A program made the translations under genes and the position numbers. A stretch of 64,000 nt of DNA from Granulosicoccus sp964594905 (lineage in GTDB: Bacteria > Pseudomonadota > Gammaproteobacteria > Granulosicoccales > Granulosicoccaceae). Location of the stretch: the NCBI GenBank assembly GCA_964594905.1, contig CAZQOI010000006.1:1-64000 (forward strand). Direction: 5' to 3'. Of this stretch, positions 25,397 to 34,529 are shown piece after piece. How positions within the stretch are numbered: position 1 is the first letter of the stretch; every line of letters starts with the position of its first letter. The notes beneath the pieces were generated by a model. That model saw only the letters and a program-made list of their open reading frames with translations, did not search any database and was not told where the DNA came from.

Positions 25397-26989
25397 CTAA
25401 ACGATTCCCTGACTTTCCAGATAGTCCTCGTAGTTACCACGATAATCTGTAATACCGGTATCCGATAATTCGATTACGCGGTTGGCCAATGAGCTGACAA
25501 ATTCGCGATCGTGGCTGACAAAGATTACTGTGCCCGGATAAAGATCCATCGCCAGGTTCAATGATTCGATCGATTCCATATCAAGGTGGTTGGTTGGTTC
25601 ATCAAGAATCATGACGTTGGGTGATTGCAACATCAATTTGCCAAACAAGAGCCGGCCTTGTTCTCCACCTGATACAACATTAACCGGCTTGTTGATGTCA
25701 TCTTTACCAAACAGCAGCCTGCCGAGAATACCTCTTATTTCCTGTTCGTCGTTTTCTTCGCTACCCCACTGGCTCATCCATTCTATGATGGGTACAGGTT
25801 TGGAAAAATCCTCCGCGTGGTCCTGTGCGAAATAGCCAATTTTCGCGTTCTCGGCCCACTTTATGTTTCCGGATACTGGCTCCATGGCGCTGGCTAACAA
25901 ACGAACAAAGGTTGTCTTGCCAATGCCGTTAGGGCCAATCACCGCAACCTTGTCACCTGCCTCAAGCATCAAATTCATGTTCTTGATGACTTCAAGATCA
26001 TCATAGCCATGATTGAGTTTTTCAATTTCTACCGCATTTCTGAATAGTTTCTTTTCCAGCTCAAAGCGGATGTACGGATTTACACGGCTGGATGGCTTCA
26101 TCTTTTCGATCGACAATTTGTCGATGCGTTTTTGCCGGGAAGTTGCTTGGCGGGCCTTCGACTTATTGGCCTTGAAGCGTTGTACGAAGGCTTGCAGTTC
26201 GGCGACTTGCGCTTTCTTTTTGGCATTATCGGCGTACTGTCGTTCACGCGCTTGTGTTGATGCGAGCATGAAGTCGTCGTAGTTGCCAGGGTAGATTTTT
26301 ATCTCACCGTAGTCGAGATCTGCCATGTGCGTGCATACGCTATTCAGAAAGTGACGATCGTGCGAGATGATGATCATCGTACTGTTACGCTCATTGAGAA
26401 CGCCTTCGAGCCAACGTATTGTGTTGATGTCGAGGTTGTTGGTTGGTTCGTCGAGCAGTAATAGATCAGGATCAGCGAACAAGGCTTGAGCCAGTAAAAC
26501 CCTTAGTTTGTCACCAGGTGCGACTTCACTCATCTTTACGTTGTGCTGCTCAAGAGGAATATTGGCGCCTAGCAATAGTTCCCCAGCACGGGCTTCAGCA
26601 GAATAGCCGTCAAGTTCGGCGAATTGGACTTCAAGCTCAGCGACGCGCATGCCGTCCTCCTCACTCATCTCGGGCATGGCATAGATACGGTCACGCTCTT
26701 CTTTTATTGTCCAAAGCTCCTGATGACCCATGATGACGGTGTCGACAACCGTATATTCCTCGAAACCGAATTGATCCTGCTTCAGAGTTGCCATACGTAT
26801 ATCGGGTAACAAAGTAACCGAACCCGAAGAGGCCTCCAGTTCATCGCCGAGAATTTTCATAAAGGTCGATTTGCCGCTGCCATTGGCACCGATCAGACCA
26901 TAGCGATTACCCTCGCCAAACTTTATGGAGACGTTTTCAAACAGTGGCTTGGCGCCGAACTGTATGGTGAGATTTGCTGTTGAGATCAC
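25397..26989 (-). CDS. ybiT: ABC-F family ATPase, YbiT type
   Basis: 530 residues, two ABC domains and no membrane segments. First domain: Walker A GANGSGKST (about 34-42), a degenerate signature PGDKLRVLLAQAL, Walker B LLLLDEPTNNLD. Second domain: Walker A GPNGIGKTT, signature SGGEQGRLLFGKLM, Walker B VMILDEPTNHLD. Between them lies a Lys/Arg-rich linker (AFVQRFKANKSKARQATSRQKRID). ABC-F proteins act on the ribosome; the YbiT subgroup is common in proteobacteria. The start is GTG at 26989, directly abutting the divergent EamA frame. Confidence 0.92.
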   Translation of the reverse strand: MISTANLTIQFGAKPLFENVSIKFGEGNRYGLIGANGSGKSTFMKILGDELEASSGSVTLLPDIRMATLKQDQFGFEEYTVVDTVIMGHQELWTIKEERDRIYAMPEMSEEDGMRVAELEVQFAELDGYSAEARAGELLLGANIPLEQHNVKMSEVAPGDKLRVLLAQALFADPDLLLLDEPTNNLDINTIRWLEGVLNERNSTMIIISHDRHFLNSVCTHMADLDYGEIKIYPGNYDDFMLASTQARERQYADNAKKKAQVAELQAFVQRFKANKSKARQATSRQKRIDKLSIEKMKPSSRVNPYIRFELEKKLFRNAVEIEKLNHGYDDLEVIKNMNLMLEAGDKVAVIGPNGIGKTTFVRLLASAMEPVSGNIKWAENAKIGYFAQDHAEDFSKPVPIIEWMSQWGSEENDEQEIRGILGRLLFGKDDINKPVNVVSGGEQGRLLFGKLMLQSPNVMILDEPTNHLDMESIESLNLAMDLYPGTVIFVSHDREFVSSLANRVIELSDTGITDYRGNYEDYLESQGIV

Positions 26990-27064
26990 GTGCGTTTAAC
27001 TGCCAAGACAGACAAAGTCGGGCATTGTATCCTACCCACCCTACCGAAACCCCTATCCAACGAA

Positions 27065-27949
27065 ATGCCCGTGCGACAAGGTCTATTACCGGGAGTGTTG
27101 GGTATTGCAGCTTTCGCCTTCACCTTGCCATTCACCCGTATTGCGGTGCTTGAATCGAATCCGCTTGATGTGTTCGTTCTGCGCCTGCTTATCGCCTCAT
27201 CGCTTGCGGGCCTGGTATTGCTGGTCACTCGGACGCCGTTCCCGGGCCGTGAGCTGTGGCCGCAACTTAGCTGTGTGTGTGTAGGAGTGGTGTTTGGCTT
27301 CCCCCTGTTCACTTCACTGGCGATGGACAGCGAAGCGTCGGCACATGGTGGAGTTGTTCTGGGAATACTGCCGATAGCGACGGCCGTGATGGCCAGTATC
27401 ATTAATCAGGAAAGGCCCTCAGCGGCCTTCTGGTTGGCTGCAATTGTTGGTTGCGTACTGGTTGTTACGTTCTCAGTCATTGGGGGCGCGGATGTCGGTG
27501 TTAGCAAAGGGGATATTTATCTGTTTCTTGCCATTGTGTTAGGCAGTGTTGGTTATGCTGCGGGTGGTGGTTTATCCCGTCTGTTACCACCTTGGCAGGT
27601 GATTAGTTGGGCACTTGCTGTCTGTTTTCCATTTGGGCTAATACTGCTGATAACAGTTGATTTCGACGGACTGATTAACAGCGACTCTGCGCCACAACTT
27701 GTTGGGTCATTGTTATATCTTGGATTGATTAGCCAATACGGCGGATTTTTGCTTTGGTATCGAGCTTTGGCGCTGGATGGTGTTGCTCGTGCCAGTCAAA
27801 TCCAGTTGGCTCAACCGTTTATTACACTTGCTGCGGCATGGTTTTTATTGGGTGAAACTATAGACCTCTTCACGGTCGTCTTTGCCGTGTTGATTTTGAT
27901 GACAATTATTGTTTCAAGGCATACCGACATCGCGCAGAGTAATAAATGA
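27065..27949 (+). CDS. EamA/DMT-family transporter 1
   Basis: About 294 residues from the ATG at 27065, ten predicted membrane helices arranged as two EamA repeats. An in-frame GTG at 26990 would add 25 polar residues. I prefer 27065 because the first helix begins directly after it, although no clear ribosome-binding site is seen. The substrate is unknown; DMT exporters handle amino acids, purines or drugs. Its stop overlaps the start of a second EamA gene (ATGA), so the pair may act as a heteromer or simply be co-expressed. Confidence 0.85.
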   Translation: MPVRQGLLPGVLGIAAFAFTLPFTRIAVLESNPLDVFVLRLLIASSLAGLVLLVTRTPFPGRELWPQLSCVCVGVVFGFPLFTSLAMDSEASAHGGVVLGILPIATAVMASIINQERPSAAFWLAAIVGCVLVVTFSVIGGADVGVSKGDIYLFLAIVLGSVGYAAGGGLSRLLPPWQVISWALAVCFPFGLILLITVDFDGLINSDSAPQLVGSLLYLGLISQYGGFLLWYRALALDGVARASQIQLAQPFITLAAAWFLLGETIDLFTVVFAVLILMTIIVSRHTDIAQSNK

Positions 27950-28842
27950 TGCAAGGAACTGTTTATTACCTACTGGCCGTTCTGATCTGGGGCTCCACCT
28001 GGTTTGCGATACGTTTTCAGCTTGGGGTTGTCGATGAATCGGTGTCTTTGGTCTACCGATTTGGCTTGGCTGCGGTGTTGCTGGTTACCTGGTGTTTCTG
28101 TCGAGGCATTTCACTTCGCTTCAGCCTTCGCCAACATGTCGCGATGGCAGCACAGGGAGCTTGCCTGTTCAGCATCAACTACTTGTTGTTCTATTGGTGT
28201 ACTGGGGTCATTACGTCTGGTCTGGTGGCGGTTATTTTCTCCACCGTGATCGTCATGAATATTTTCAATAATGCTGTTTTTCTCAAGCGCCCAATTCAGC
28301 CTCTGGTATTACTTGCGGCGCTGATTGGACTGGTTGGTATTGTCATGGTGTTCTGGGATGAGATCAGCAGTGTTCAAGGTGCCAGGCAGGATGACGTTCT
28401 TGGCGGTTTGGCTATTGGCTTGGTCGCGACTTACTTTGCATCACTCGGTAATATCCTTTCGGCGCGAAATCAGCGCGAAGGTCTGCCTGTCATACAAACC
28501 AATGCAATTGGCATGGCCTATGGTGCCTTTTTGATGACGCTCTATTCGTTGGCAAACGGCACTCCTTTCAATATGGACTGGTCGATGCCTTATTTGGTTT
28601 CGCTGTTGTATTTGAGTGTGTTCGGATCAATCATCGCATTCGGTGCGTATCTGACCTTGGTGGGACGTATAGGTGCTGATCGTGCAGCTTATGCAACCGT
28701 CTTGTTTCCGATTGTTGCTCTTGTTATCAGCAGTGTGTTCGAGGGCTTTCAGTGGACAACTCTATCTCTGTCAGGTGTAGCCTTGGTACTGGTTGGCAAC
28801 GTTTTAGTTGTCGGACGAAAAACCTTGCTTCGACGCGTGTGA
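27946..28842 (+). CDS. EamA/DMT-family transporter 2
   Basis: 298 residues with ten hydrophobic helices. It starts with a helix carrying LIWGSTWFAIRFQLG, a sequence typical of EamA proteins (WGS.Fva.k). It is translationally coupled to the preceding EamA gene by the ATGA overlap. The two share fold but little visible sequence identity. Substrate unknown. Confidence 0.9.
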   Translation: MMQGTVYYLLAVLIWGSTWFAIRFQLGVVDESVSLVYRFGLAAVLLVTWCFCRGISLRFSLRQHVAMAAQGACLFSINYLLFYWCTGVITSGLVAVIFSTVIVMNIFNNAVFLKRPIQPLVLLAALIGLVGIVMVFWDEISSVQGARQDDVLGGLAIGLVATYFASLGNILSARNQREGLPVIQTNAIGMAYGAFLMTLYSLANGTPFNMDWSMPYLVSLLYLSVFGSIIAFGAYLTLVGRIGADRAAYATVLFPIVALVISSVFEGFQWTTLSLSGVALVLVGNVLVVGRKTLLRRV

Positions 28843-28869
28843 TGCGACATGTATACAATTGAAAAATGT

Positions 28870-28902
28870 GCAGGCTGGGCGCAAATGCTACGCCCAACCT
28901 GC
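28870..28902 (-). terminator. Terminator of dodecin gene
   Basis: Stem GCAGGcTGGGCG (28870-28881) / CGCCCAaCCTGC (28891-28902) with one mismatch and a 9-base loop. On the minus strand it is followed by ACATTTTTC. It begins about eight bases after the dodecin stop and may also end transcription from the EamA genes on the plus strand. Confidence 0.7.
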
Positions 28903-28909
28903 GATTTAT

Positions 28910-29113
28910 TTAGTCTTTCAAAATGAAAGAGACCTTCATCGTTACGCGGTACTCGGTTATCTTGCCATTATCAATCATGGCTTTTTGTTCTTTGATCCAA
29001 ACGCTCTTGACATCTTTGAGCGTCTTGTCGGCTCGCTTAACGCCTTGCTCTACTGCGTCGTCAAATCCTTTGGTTGAGGAGGCAATGATTTCCGTGACTT
29101 TTGCTACTGACAT
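28910..29113 (-). CDS. Dodecin family flavin-binding protein
   Basis: 67 residues from the ATG at 29113, preceded by AGGAAAA; an upstream in-frame extension is not supported. The sequence SVAKVTEIIASSTKGFDDAV, ADKTLKDVKSVWIKEQKA and ITEYRVTMKVSFILKD is the classic dodecin beta-alpha-beta-beta fold. The conserved Trp that stacks on the flavin is in VKSVWIKEQ. Dodecins form dodecameric shells that store riboflavin or FMN. A flavin-reductase-family gene lies about 2 kb downstream, but there is no operon link. Confidence 0.92.
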   Translation of the reverse strand: MSVAKVTEIIASSTKGFDDAVEQGVKRADKTLKDVKSVWIKEQKAMIDNGKITEYRVTMKVSFILKD

Positions 29114-29244
29114 CGAATTTTCCTTTTTTGTAGTGGTAAGGTTCAGAGTTTGTAACTCTGATTTAATTGTACCGTATACCGGCAACCGCTCTGACAATTA
29201 GTCCTAGCAAATAGTTCTGACCAATCCATATAGGTGCAAAACCC

Positions 29245-30408
29245 ATGAATAAGCCTTCAGCGGCGCATCCGTTCAATTTTGACCAAGTCATATCGCGCAA
29301 GGACACGGCCAGTATGAAATGGGACAAATACCGTAACCAGGACATCCTGCCGTTCTGGGTTGCCGATATGGATTTCGAAGTAGCGCCTGTCATTCTTCAG
29401 GCACTTACCGAGCGCATACAACATCCGATTTTCGGTTACACAGTAGTGCCCGATGGCTTGATTGAAGCTGTGCAAAAACATCTGGTCGATGAATACAGTT
29501 GGTCTGTTGATCCTGATTGGCTAGTGTGGCTTCCGGGCGTGGTTACAGGTCTTGCAGCAAGTTGTCGTGCCTATTGCCCGGACGGTGGAGAAATACTGGT
29601 CAATCCACCCATTTATCATCACTTCTATGATTCTCATTTAGCCGATCGACAAACGTTAACCAAAGTACCGCTACACAAAGTCAATGGACGATGGACCTAT
29701 GACTTGGAAGCGATGGAGCGGGCCATTAATGCAAATACCAAAGTGTTTCTTATGTGCACGCCACATAACCCAACGGGTACAGTGTTTACCTTGGAGGAAC
29801 TTGAGAAAGCCGCGTCACTGTGCAAACAACATGGCGTAGTTATGGTATCGGATGAAATACACTGCGATCTGGTCATTGACCAAGAGTCGCGGCATATTCC
29901 AACGGCTATGGCGGCACCAGATTACAGCGATCACATTGTCACGATAATGAGTGGTAGCAAGACATGGAATATAGCTGGGCTTAATTGTTCGTTTGCCATC
30001 ATCAGTGATGCAGACTTACGATCGAAATTTCAATCTGCGTGTCAGTCGATAGTACCCATCGTACCGCCACTGGCATTTGAGGCCACACGAGCAGCATATG
30101 CTGAAGGCGGGCCTTGGCGTCAAGAGCTATTGTGTTACCTCGCGGGTAACTATGCTTACCTTAAAGAGGAATTCAAAACGATTGAGGGTATGAACCTTGA
30201 ACCGATCGAGGCGACTTACCTGGCGTGGGTTGATGCGACTGGTCTTGGCTTGAGTGACACGCAAGCATTCTTCGAAAAACATGGGGTTGGTTTGTCAGGC
30301 GGCGAGCAGTTTGGTCAAGCACAATTTGTCAGAATCAATTTTGCGTGTCCGCGTAAAACGCTTGAACAAGGGATGGCGCGGATTCGTAAAGCGGTAGCGA
30401 GCCTTTAA
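29245..30408 (+). CDS. PatB/MalY-type C-S lyase (cystathionine beta-lyase-like)
   Basis: Fold-type I PLP enzyme, 387 residues, the usual family length. Opening segment KWDKY...ILPFWVADMDF is diagnostic of the MalY/PatB group. Asp203 in VSDEIHCDL contacts the pyridine nitrogen; the PLP lysine is Lys239 in SGSKTWNIAGL. These enzymes split C-S bonds of cystathionine, cysteine conjugates or related thioethers to give a thiol, pyruvate and ammonia. The substrate cannot be fixed. It is monocistronic in appearance, with a convergent Nudix gene seven bases downstream. Confidence 0.92.
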   Translation: MNKPSAAHPFNFDQVISRKDTASMKWDKYRNQDILPFWVADMDFEVAPVILQALTERIQHPIFGYTVVPDGLIEAVQKHLVDEYSWSVDPDWLVWLPGVVTGLAASCRAYCPDGGEILVNPPIYHHFYDSHLADRQTLTKVPLHKVNGRWTYDLEAMERAINANTKVFLMCTPHNPTGTVFTLEELEKAASLCKQHGVVMVSDEIHCDLVIDQESRHIPTAMAAPDYSDHIVTIMSGSKTWNIAGLNCSFAIISDADLRSKFQSACQSIVPIVPPLAFEATRAAYAEGGPWRQELLCYLAGNYAYLKEEFKTIEGMNLEPIEATYLAWVDATGLGLSDTQAFFEKHGVGLSGGEQFGQAQFVRINFACPRKTLEQGMARIRKAVASL

Positions 30409-30414
30409 CAGGCT

Positions 30415-31041
30415 TTATTCAACGGGCAACTTCATACTGCCATCGTCGATAGCCTTGAACAGATTCATCGTCATACGCGCGGATGCTCCCCATAACACTT
30501 CGCCATCGTAGGGTTCGTACACGATGATTGGGTGTTTGCTGGCAGCTCGGGGGTCTAATTCGTCGCGAGCGCGCAAGGTGAAATTCTCCCGCTGCCGAAG
30601 CCAGTCCAGGGGAATCGTAAAGGCTCGCGACACTTCGCTTTGCTGCAATGACAGCGGTAGAGGCCAGGTGAGAACTCCAACCACCGGAGTCACTTTGTAA
30701 TAGCTGATGGTTGTGTACTCATAAAGCCGTCCTAGAAGTCTGATCCTTTCTGGGTGAACACCGATTTCCTCGTGCGTTTCTCGCAAGGCAGTTTCTTCTG
30801 GAGTTGTGTCGTCGGGATCTTTTCGGCCACCGGGGAAGGCGACCTGCCCACTGTGACGGTCTTTGTCATTAGCTGCACGCCTTATAAAAAGCAGCTGCCA
30901 TTGTGAATCCTGCCATACTAATGGCATCAGTACAGCTGCTTCTCGCAGTGGTTTTTCAGGCAATGCGTCCAGGGGGATATCGGAATCCTTATGCAGGCCT
31001 TCGTTACCCTGTACGGCTAATTTACTGAGTTTGTCGTGCAT
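30415..31041 (-). CDS. CoA pyrophosphatase-like Nudix hydrolase (NudL type)
   Basis: 208 residues from the ATG at 31041. A TTG at 31074 would add 11 residues but offers no better ribosome-binding site. The CoA-hydrolase signature precedes the Nudix box (LLFIRRA...HSGQVAFPGG, about 50-72), and the box itself ends in ALRETHEEIGV (85-95). The first Glu of the canonical Nudix box is replaced by Asp-rich residues, as is common in this group. It would hydrolyse CoA derivatives to 3',5'-ADP and phosphopantetheine (family knowledge). Confidence 0.88.
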   Translation of the reverse strand: MHDKLSKLAVQGNEGLHKDSDIPLDALPEKPLREAAVLMPLVWQDSQWQLLFIRRAANDKDRHSGQVAFPGGRKDPDDTTPEETALRETHEEIGVHPERIRLLGRLYEYTTISYYKVTPVVGVLTWPLPLSLQQSEVSRAFTIPLDWLRQRENFTLRARDELDPRAASKHPIIVYEPYDGEVLWGASARMTMNLFKAIDDGSMKLPVE

Positions 31042-31093
31042 CACTTGAGTATAGTGTGCCCAGATTCCGTTCAAGCTGATTCAAGAAAAAACC

Positions 31094-31702
31094 ATGCATA
31101 TCGATTTTGCGAGCCTAAAGCCACTGGAAGTCTACGCTGCCATGACACAGTCAGTTGTTCCACGCCCCGTCGCCTGGATCCTGACTGAGAATGACAATGC
31201 CAGTTTCAATCTTGCACCTTACTCGTATTTCAATGCCATCAGTAGTGCACCGCCGATGGGTATTGTGTCGTTTACGGTGGCGCCGGATCGTGATGTCAAA
31301 GATACCCGCCACAACCTTGAAGCCCGCGGCGATTGCGTGGTTCATATCGCGCACAAGGAGATGGCGGCTGCAATGACGGCGTCTGCTGCTACTACCGAAC
31401 GCGATGTATCCGAGGTAACGGAGATAGGTCTGGAAACTGCCGAAATGCCTGGATCTCGCTTACCGCGACTGAAAGATGCCAGGGTGGCCTATGCAGGTAA
31501 GTTGGTCGATACCAAAATGATTAATCGGCAATGGCTGGCCTTTATCGAGTTCACCGATCTTTACCTCGCTGATGAAATCGTTACAGAGGATGCCAAAGGT
31601 CGTTTGAAGATAGACGCGGCGAAGCTTGATCCTATTGGACGTCTCGGAGGTGGTGAATACATGACCTCTGGTGAGGTTATTTATATTGAGCGTCCTGCTT
31701 GA
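31094..31702 (+). CDS. Flavin reductase-like (FMN-binding split barrel) protein
   Basis: 202 residues. VVPRPVAWILTEN near 20-33 and NLAPYSYFNAISSAPPMGIVSF near 37-58 are the flavin-binding core of the flavin_reduct family. GRLGGGEYMTSGEVIYIERP closes the barrel. Members bind FMN and act as flavin reductases or unknown oxidoreductases. Its stop overlaps the start of the TVP38-type gene by one base (TGATG), so they form an operon, though no shared function is known. Confidence 0.88.
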   Translation: MHIDFASLKPLEVYAAMTQSVVPRPVAWILTENDNASFNLAPYSYFNAISSAPPMGIVSFTVAPDRDVKDTRHNLEARGDCVVHIAHKEMAAAMTASAATTERDVSEVTEIGLETAEMPGSRLPRLKDARVAYAGKLVDTKMINRQWLAFIEFTDLYLADEIVTEDAKGRLKIDAAKLDPIGRLGGGEYMTSGEVIYIERPA

Positions 31703-32379
31703 TGAAAAGCCGTGGCATCAAATTTGGGGTGCTGGGGTTGGTCGTTGTAGTACTGATTATCGTTTGGTCTGTGTTGCCGTTAAGTGAATGGATTGAGAAG
31801 TTTCGCTTATGGATTCTTGAGCTCGGGCTTTTTGGTGTTATCGCATTTGCTGTTATCTATGTACTGTTGACAGTTGTTCTAGGTCCATCTTCAGCTTTGA
31901 CCTTCGCTGCGGGTCTTGCTTACGGTTTTTGGGGGTTTCCTTTGGTCGTGGTGTCCGCGACAGTCGGTGCCGCTGCAGCATTTATTCTGGGTCGCTATGT
32001 TGCGCATCGAAAGGTACTGGCAATGGTAGAGCGCAATCCTCGATTAAATTCATTACATCAGGCTATCAGTGATGAGAGCTGGCGCGTAGTCGCGCTGCTT
32101 CGCCTCAGCCCTTTGATACCGTATGGCGTGCAGAACTATCTTTTCTCGGTAACCAATATCCCGTTTGTACCGTATGTAGTCGCGACCTTGTTCGGCATCA
32201 TGCCTGCCACCGCGCTGTATGTTTATATTGGGTCGCTTGGTTCTGCTGCAACGGGTGAAGGAGGGTTAATGAAATGGTCATTAGTCGCCGCGGGTCTTGT
32301 GGCTACCGCGCTGGTGGCATGGCTTGTAGGTAAGCGTGCCAGTGAGGTTCTAGCGCGTCATGAGCAAGGAAAAAACTGA
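31702..32379 (+). CDS. TVP38/TMEM64 (DedA-like, VTT domain) membrane protein
   Basis: 225 residues from the ATG at 31702, taken over the TTG at 31699 because of the TGATG overlap with the upstream stop. Five or six hydrophobic helices with the VTT-domain landmarks: GPSSALTFAAGLAYGFWGFPLVVVSATVGAAAAFILGR and the RLSPLIPYGVQNYLFSVTNIPFVPYV segment, where the conserved Arg-x-x-P-x-x-P-y-x-x-N motif is clear. Related proteins include lipid scramblases or flippases; the bacterial role is not settled. Confidence 0.92.
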   Translation: MKSRGIKFGVLGLVVVVLIIVWSVLPLSEWIEKFRLWILELGLFGVIAFAVIYVLLTVVLGPSSALTFAAGLAYGFWGFPLVVVSATVGAAAAFILGRYVAHRKVLAMVERNPRLNSLHQAISDESWRVVALLRLSPLIPYGVQNYLFSVTNIPFVPYVVATLFGIMPATALYVYIGSLGSAATGEGGLMKWSLVAAGLVATALVAWLVGKRASEVLARHEQGKN

Positions 32380-33347
32380 CTCTCTTGAAGATACTCGCTT
32401 AAGGAATCCTTGCAGAAGTTCATCATCTGAGTTTCAGTCGTTGATGGATAGCTGACGAGCCCGTCTTCACGTTGCTCGGTATTTGCTGCCAACAGTTTTG
32501 ACTTTGGGTACAACTGCACGAGCTTCTTGTGAAAGCCCTTGGGCAATCTGAAAACCCCCAAGCTTGCTGAGTGAATTCTGCTTGCATCAAGTTTACTGAA
32601 CACCTCATTGAAGAATCGTTGGTAGATATCTTCAAAGTTGTCAGCATAGAGTAGTGGGTCGAATCGCAAGCCGATTTGCCATCCAGCATCTTGTAATGTC
32701 TTGAGCGACTCAAGGCGACGGGCGAGAGCTGGTGCCTGGTGTTCTTCAGCTGCAGCAATTTCTGCAGGCGACAAGCTATAAGCGACAACCACATTAGGTA
32801 ACGGTGCACGAGCTAACAGTGGGCGAATTTGTGTGCTTTTGGTGCGTAATTCAAGAAACGCTTTGGGCGTTTGCGCAAAGAAATCAAGGCATTCATCAGT
32901 AAAGCCTGTAATGGGGTCAAGCGCTAAAGAGTCGCAGTCGTAGCCTGAGAAAAACCAACTCGCCTCACTTGATTGCTCGCTAATCCTTGCAATGTCGGTG
33001 AAAAAATCCTCTGTGTTAACGAAAACCACATAGTTGGCGGAGCGGTACATGCCCTGCAGAAAGCAGTATCGGCAGTCGTAGATGCAATTGAGCATATGCG
33101 AGAAATAATAATTTCGTGAACCGCCAATGTGGTAGCCCGGTGGTGTTGGCAAGGCGCGATTGCCAGACTTTTCAGCCAGTATTAGTGACGGGTGTTGTTT
33201 TTGTTCCCGGAAATTTTGGCTTGGCGCATTGAATACATCAGAATACCTATTGATCTTGATTTGGCGTGCTTGTGGAAACCTCTCAAGTACCGATTGAGTG
33301 CGAGCATGATTGAATACACCGTTCTCGATATAAATCGTATCAATCAT
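32358..33347 (-). CDS. SPL-family radical SAM protein (spore photoproduct lyase-like)
   Basis: 329 residues. Radical SAM cluster CIYDCRYCFLQ with Cys88, Cys92 and Cys95 (CxxxCxxC), preceded by YYFSHMLNC, and the following MYRSANYVVFVN segment typical of the SPL_rSAM group. True SPL repairs the UV spore photoproduct in Bacillus. Homologues in non-sporulating proteobacteria are common and their substrate is unknown. It is four bases downstream of a nucleoside-phosphorylase-like gene on the same strand, so the two are very likely co-transcribed. Its 3' end overlaps the convergent TVP38 gene by 22 bp. Confidence 0.88.
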   Translation of the reverse strand: MIDTIYIENGVFNHARTQSVLERFPQARQIKINRYSDVFNAPSQNFREQKQHPSLILAEKSGNRALPTPPGYHIGGSRNYYFSHMLNCIYDCRYCFLQGMYRSANYVVFVNTEDFFTDIARISEQSSEASWFFSGYDCDSLALDPITGFTDECLDFFAQTPKAFLELRTKSTQIRPLLARAPLPNVVVAYSLSPAEIAAAEEHQAPALARRLESLKTLQDAGWQIGLRFDPLLYADNFEDIYQRFFNEVFSKLDASRIHSASLGVFRLPKGFHKKLVQLYPKSKLLAANTEQREDGLVSYPSTTETQMMNFCKDSLSEYLQESQFFPCS

Positions 33348-33351
33348 ATGT

Positions 33352-34170
33352 TTAATAACTTATTCCGCTATCACTGATACGTGACTCGAGAAACGATTTG
33401 ATATCGCGTGCATGCCCCTGCTTGGCGAGTTCATCGCTACTGGGTAAGCTTGCGCTATCCAGGGCGCTGATCCTTTGCAGAAGCCGTTTGATGCTGTGCG
33501 AATCGCTGACGCTGATACGCGCAGTTGATGACATTTGTTTAATTAGCTGGTCTATGTCTCGATTTTCCTGCCAACTCGACGTTGGCTGCGCATGAAAATG
33601 ATTAACCAGAGCTGTCACCTGTTGAAGGCAATTGCCAACCAAATCGCTGACGTCCTCCTTCTTTAACTTGGAGAAGTCAGATGTATGGTTGTCAGAGATT
33701 GTTTTCAGGCACTGTATACGCGAGTTGTCGAGATATTTTGAAGCGGCAGTAAAAACACCTGAAGCCTCCATGTCAAAAACCAGGTCTGCTTGATAGTCGG
33801 CAGACGGTTTGTCAAGTGTATGGACGATGCTTGTGGGTGTGTCTTTCAGTACTCGGGTGGATGGTAGATGAGGATGCCACGCCTCCCCAGACGCATTATC
33901 CACGACAGTGCCTGCAATGAATCGGCTTCCGAGTTCGGCAGCGCCCCCAGCAATTCCAACATTGATAAGCGCGTCTATAAGGTCATTGCTTTGCAGTACT
34001 GCGGCGACAGCCGAAGCAGATTTCAGCTTACCGATGCCGGTTTCGACAAGGTAGACAGATTCGCCGTAGTAGCAGCGTAGACCTCTGGTTTTGCGCAGGC
34101 GCAGCTGAAACTGTTCGATTAACGGCCTGGATTCGGCGGGAAGTGCAGTACACAGGCACACGATGTTCAT
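33352..34170 (-). CDS. Nucleoside phosphorylase/MTA-SAH nucleosidase superfamily protein
   Basis: 272 residues. The N-terminal half shows the PNP/UDP-phosphorylase core: CLCTALPAESRPL, LVETGIGKLKSASAVAAVL, LINVGIAGGAAELG, and FDMEASGVFTAA, where the Met-Glu-Ala motif binds the ribose. The C-terminal 90 residues are helical and not part of the core. The exact substrate is unclear, and the sequence is divergent from Mtn. Together with the SPL-like gene just downstream it makes a two-gene unit concerned with a nucleoside-like compound, possibly 5'-deoxyadenosine or other SAM by-products (inference). Confidence 0.8.
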   Translation of the reverse strand: MNIVCLCTALPAESRPLIEQFQLRLRKTRGLRCYYGESVYLVETGIGKLKSASAVAAVLQSNDLIDALINVGIAGGAAELGSRFIAGTVVDNASGEAWHPHLPSTRVLKDTPTSIVHTLDKPSADYQADLVFDMEASGVFTAASKYLDNSRIQCLKTISDNHTSDFSKLKKEDVSDLVGNCLQQVTALVNHFHAQPTSSWQENRDIDQLIKQMSSTARISVSDSHSIKRLLQRISALDSASLPSSDELAKQGHARDIKSFLESRISDSGISY

Positions 34171-34208
34171 CGGGGTATTATACCGACTGCATAGTAATGG
34201 AGAGTTTC

Positions 34209-34529
34209 ATGTTGATTTCGAACCTTGAATTTTTACCCGGGCGCAAGGTGGTCAAGCATCTCGGCCTGGTGCAGGGGAGTTCTGTGCGATCCAAGCATGT
34301 CGGACGTGATATTGCCGCATCTTTCAAGAACTTCTTTGGTGGTGAGTTACGCGGCTATACCGAGCTCCTGTCGGATTCTCGCGAAGAGGCGACTGAAAGA
34401 CTGGTAGAACAGGCGAGCAGTATTGGTGCTAATGCGGTACTTAATATTCGCTATAGCACCTCAAGTATTGCATCGGGAGCTGCGGAAATATTTGTTTACG
34501 GCACTGCTGTAGAGCTTGAGGATGTTTGA
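34209..34529 (+). CDS. YbjQ family (UPF0145) protein
   Basis: 106 residues from the ATG at 34209, with GGAGAG just upstream. NLEFLPGRKVVKHLGLVQGSSVRSKHVGRDIAASFKNFFGGELRGYTELLSDSREEATERL and the final GANAVLNIRYSTSSI-VYGTAVEL are the full UPF0145 fold, known to form pentamers. It overlaps the next gene by eight bases. That gene encodes a membrane-anchored version of the same domain, and an M48 peptidase follows. Confidence 0.92.
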   Translation: MLISNLEFLPGRKVVKHLGLVQGSSVRSKHVGRDIAASFKNFFGGELRGYTELLSDSREEATERLVEQASSIGANAVLNIRYSTSSIASGAAEIFVYGTAVELEDV

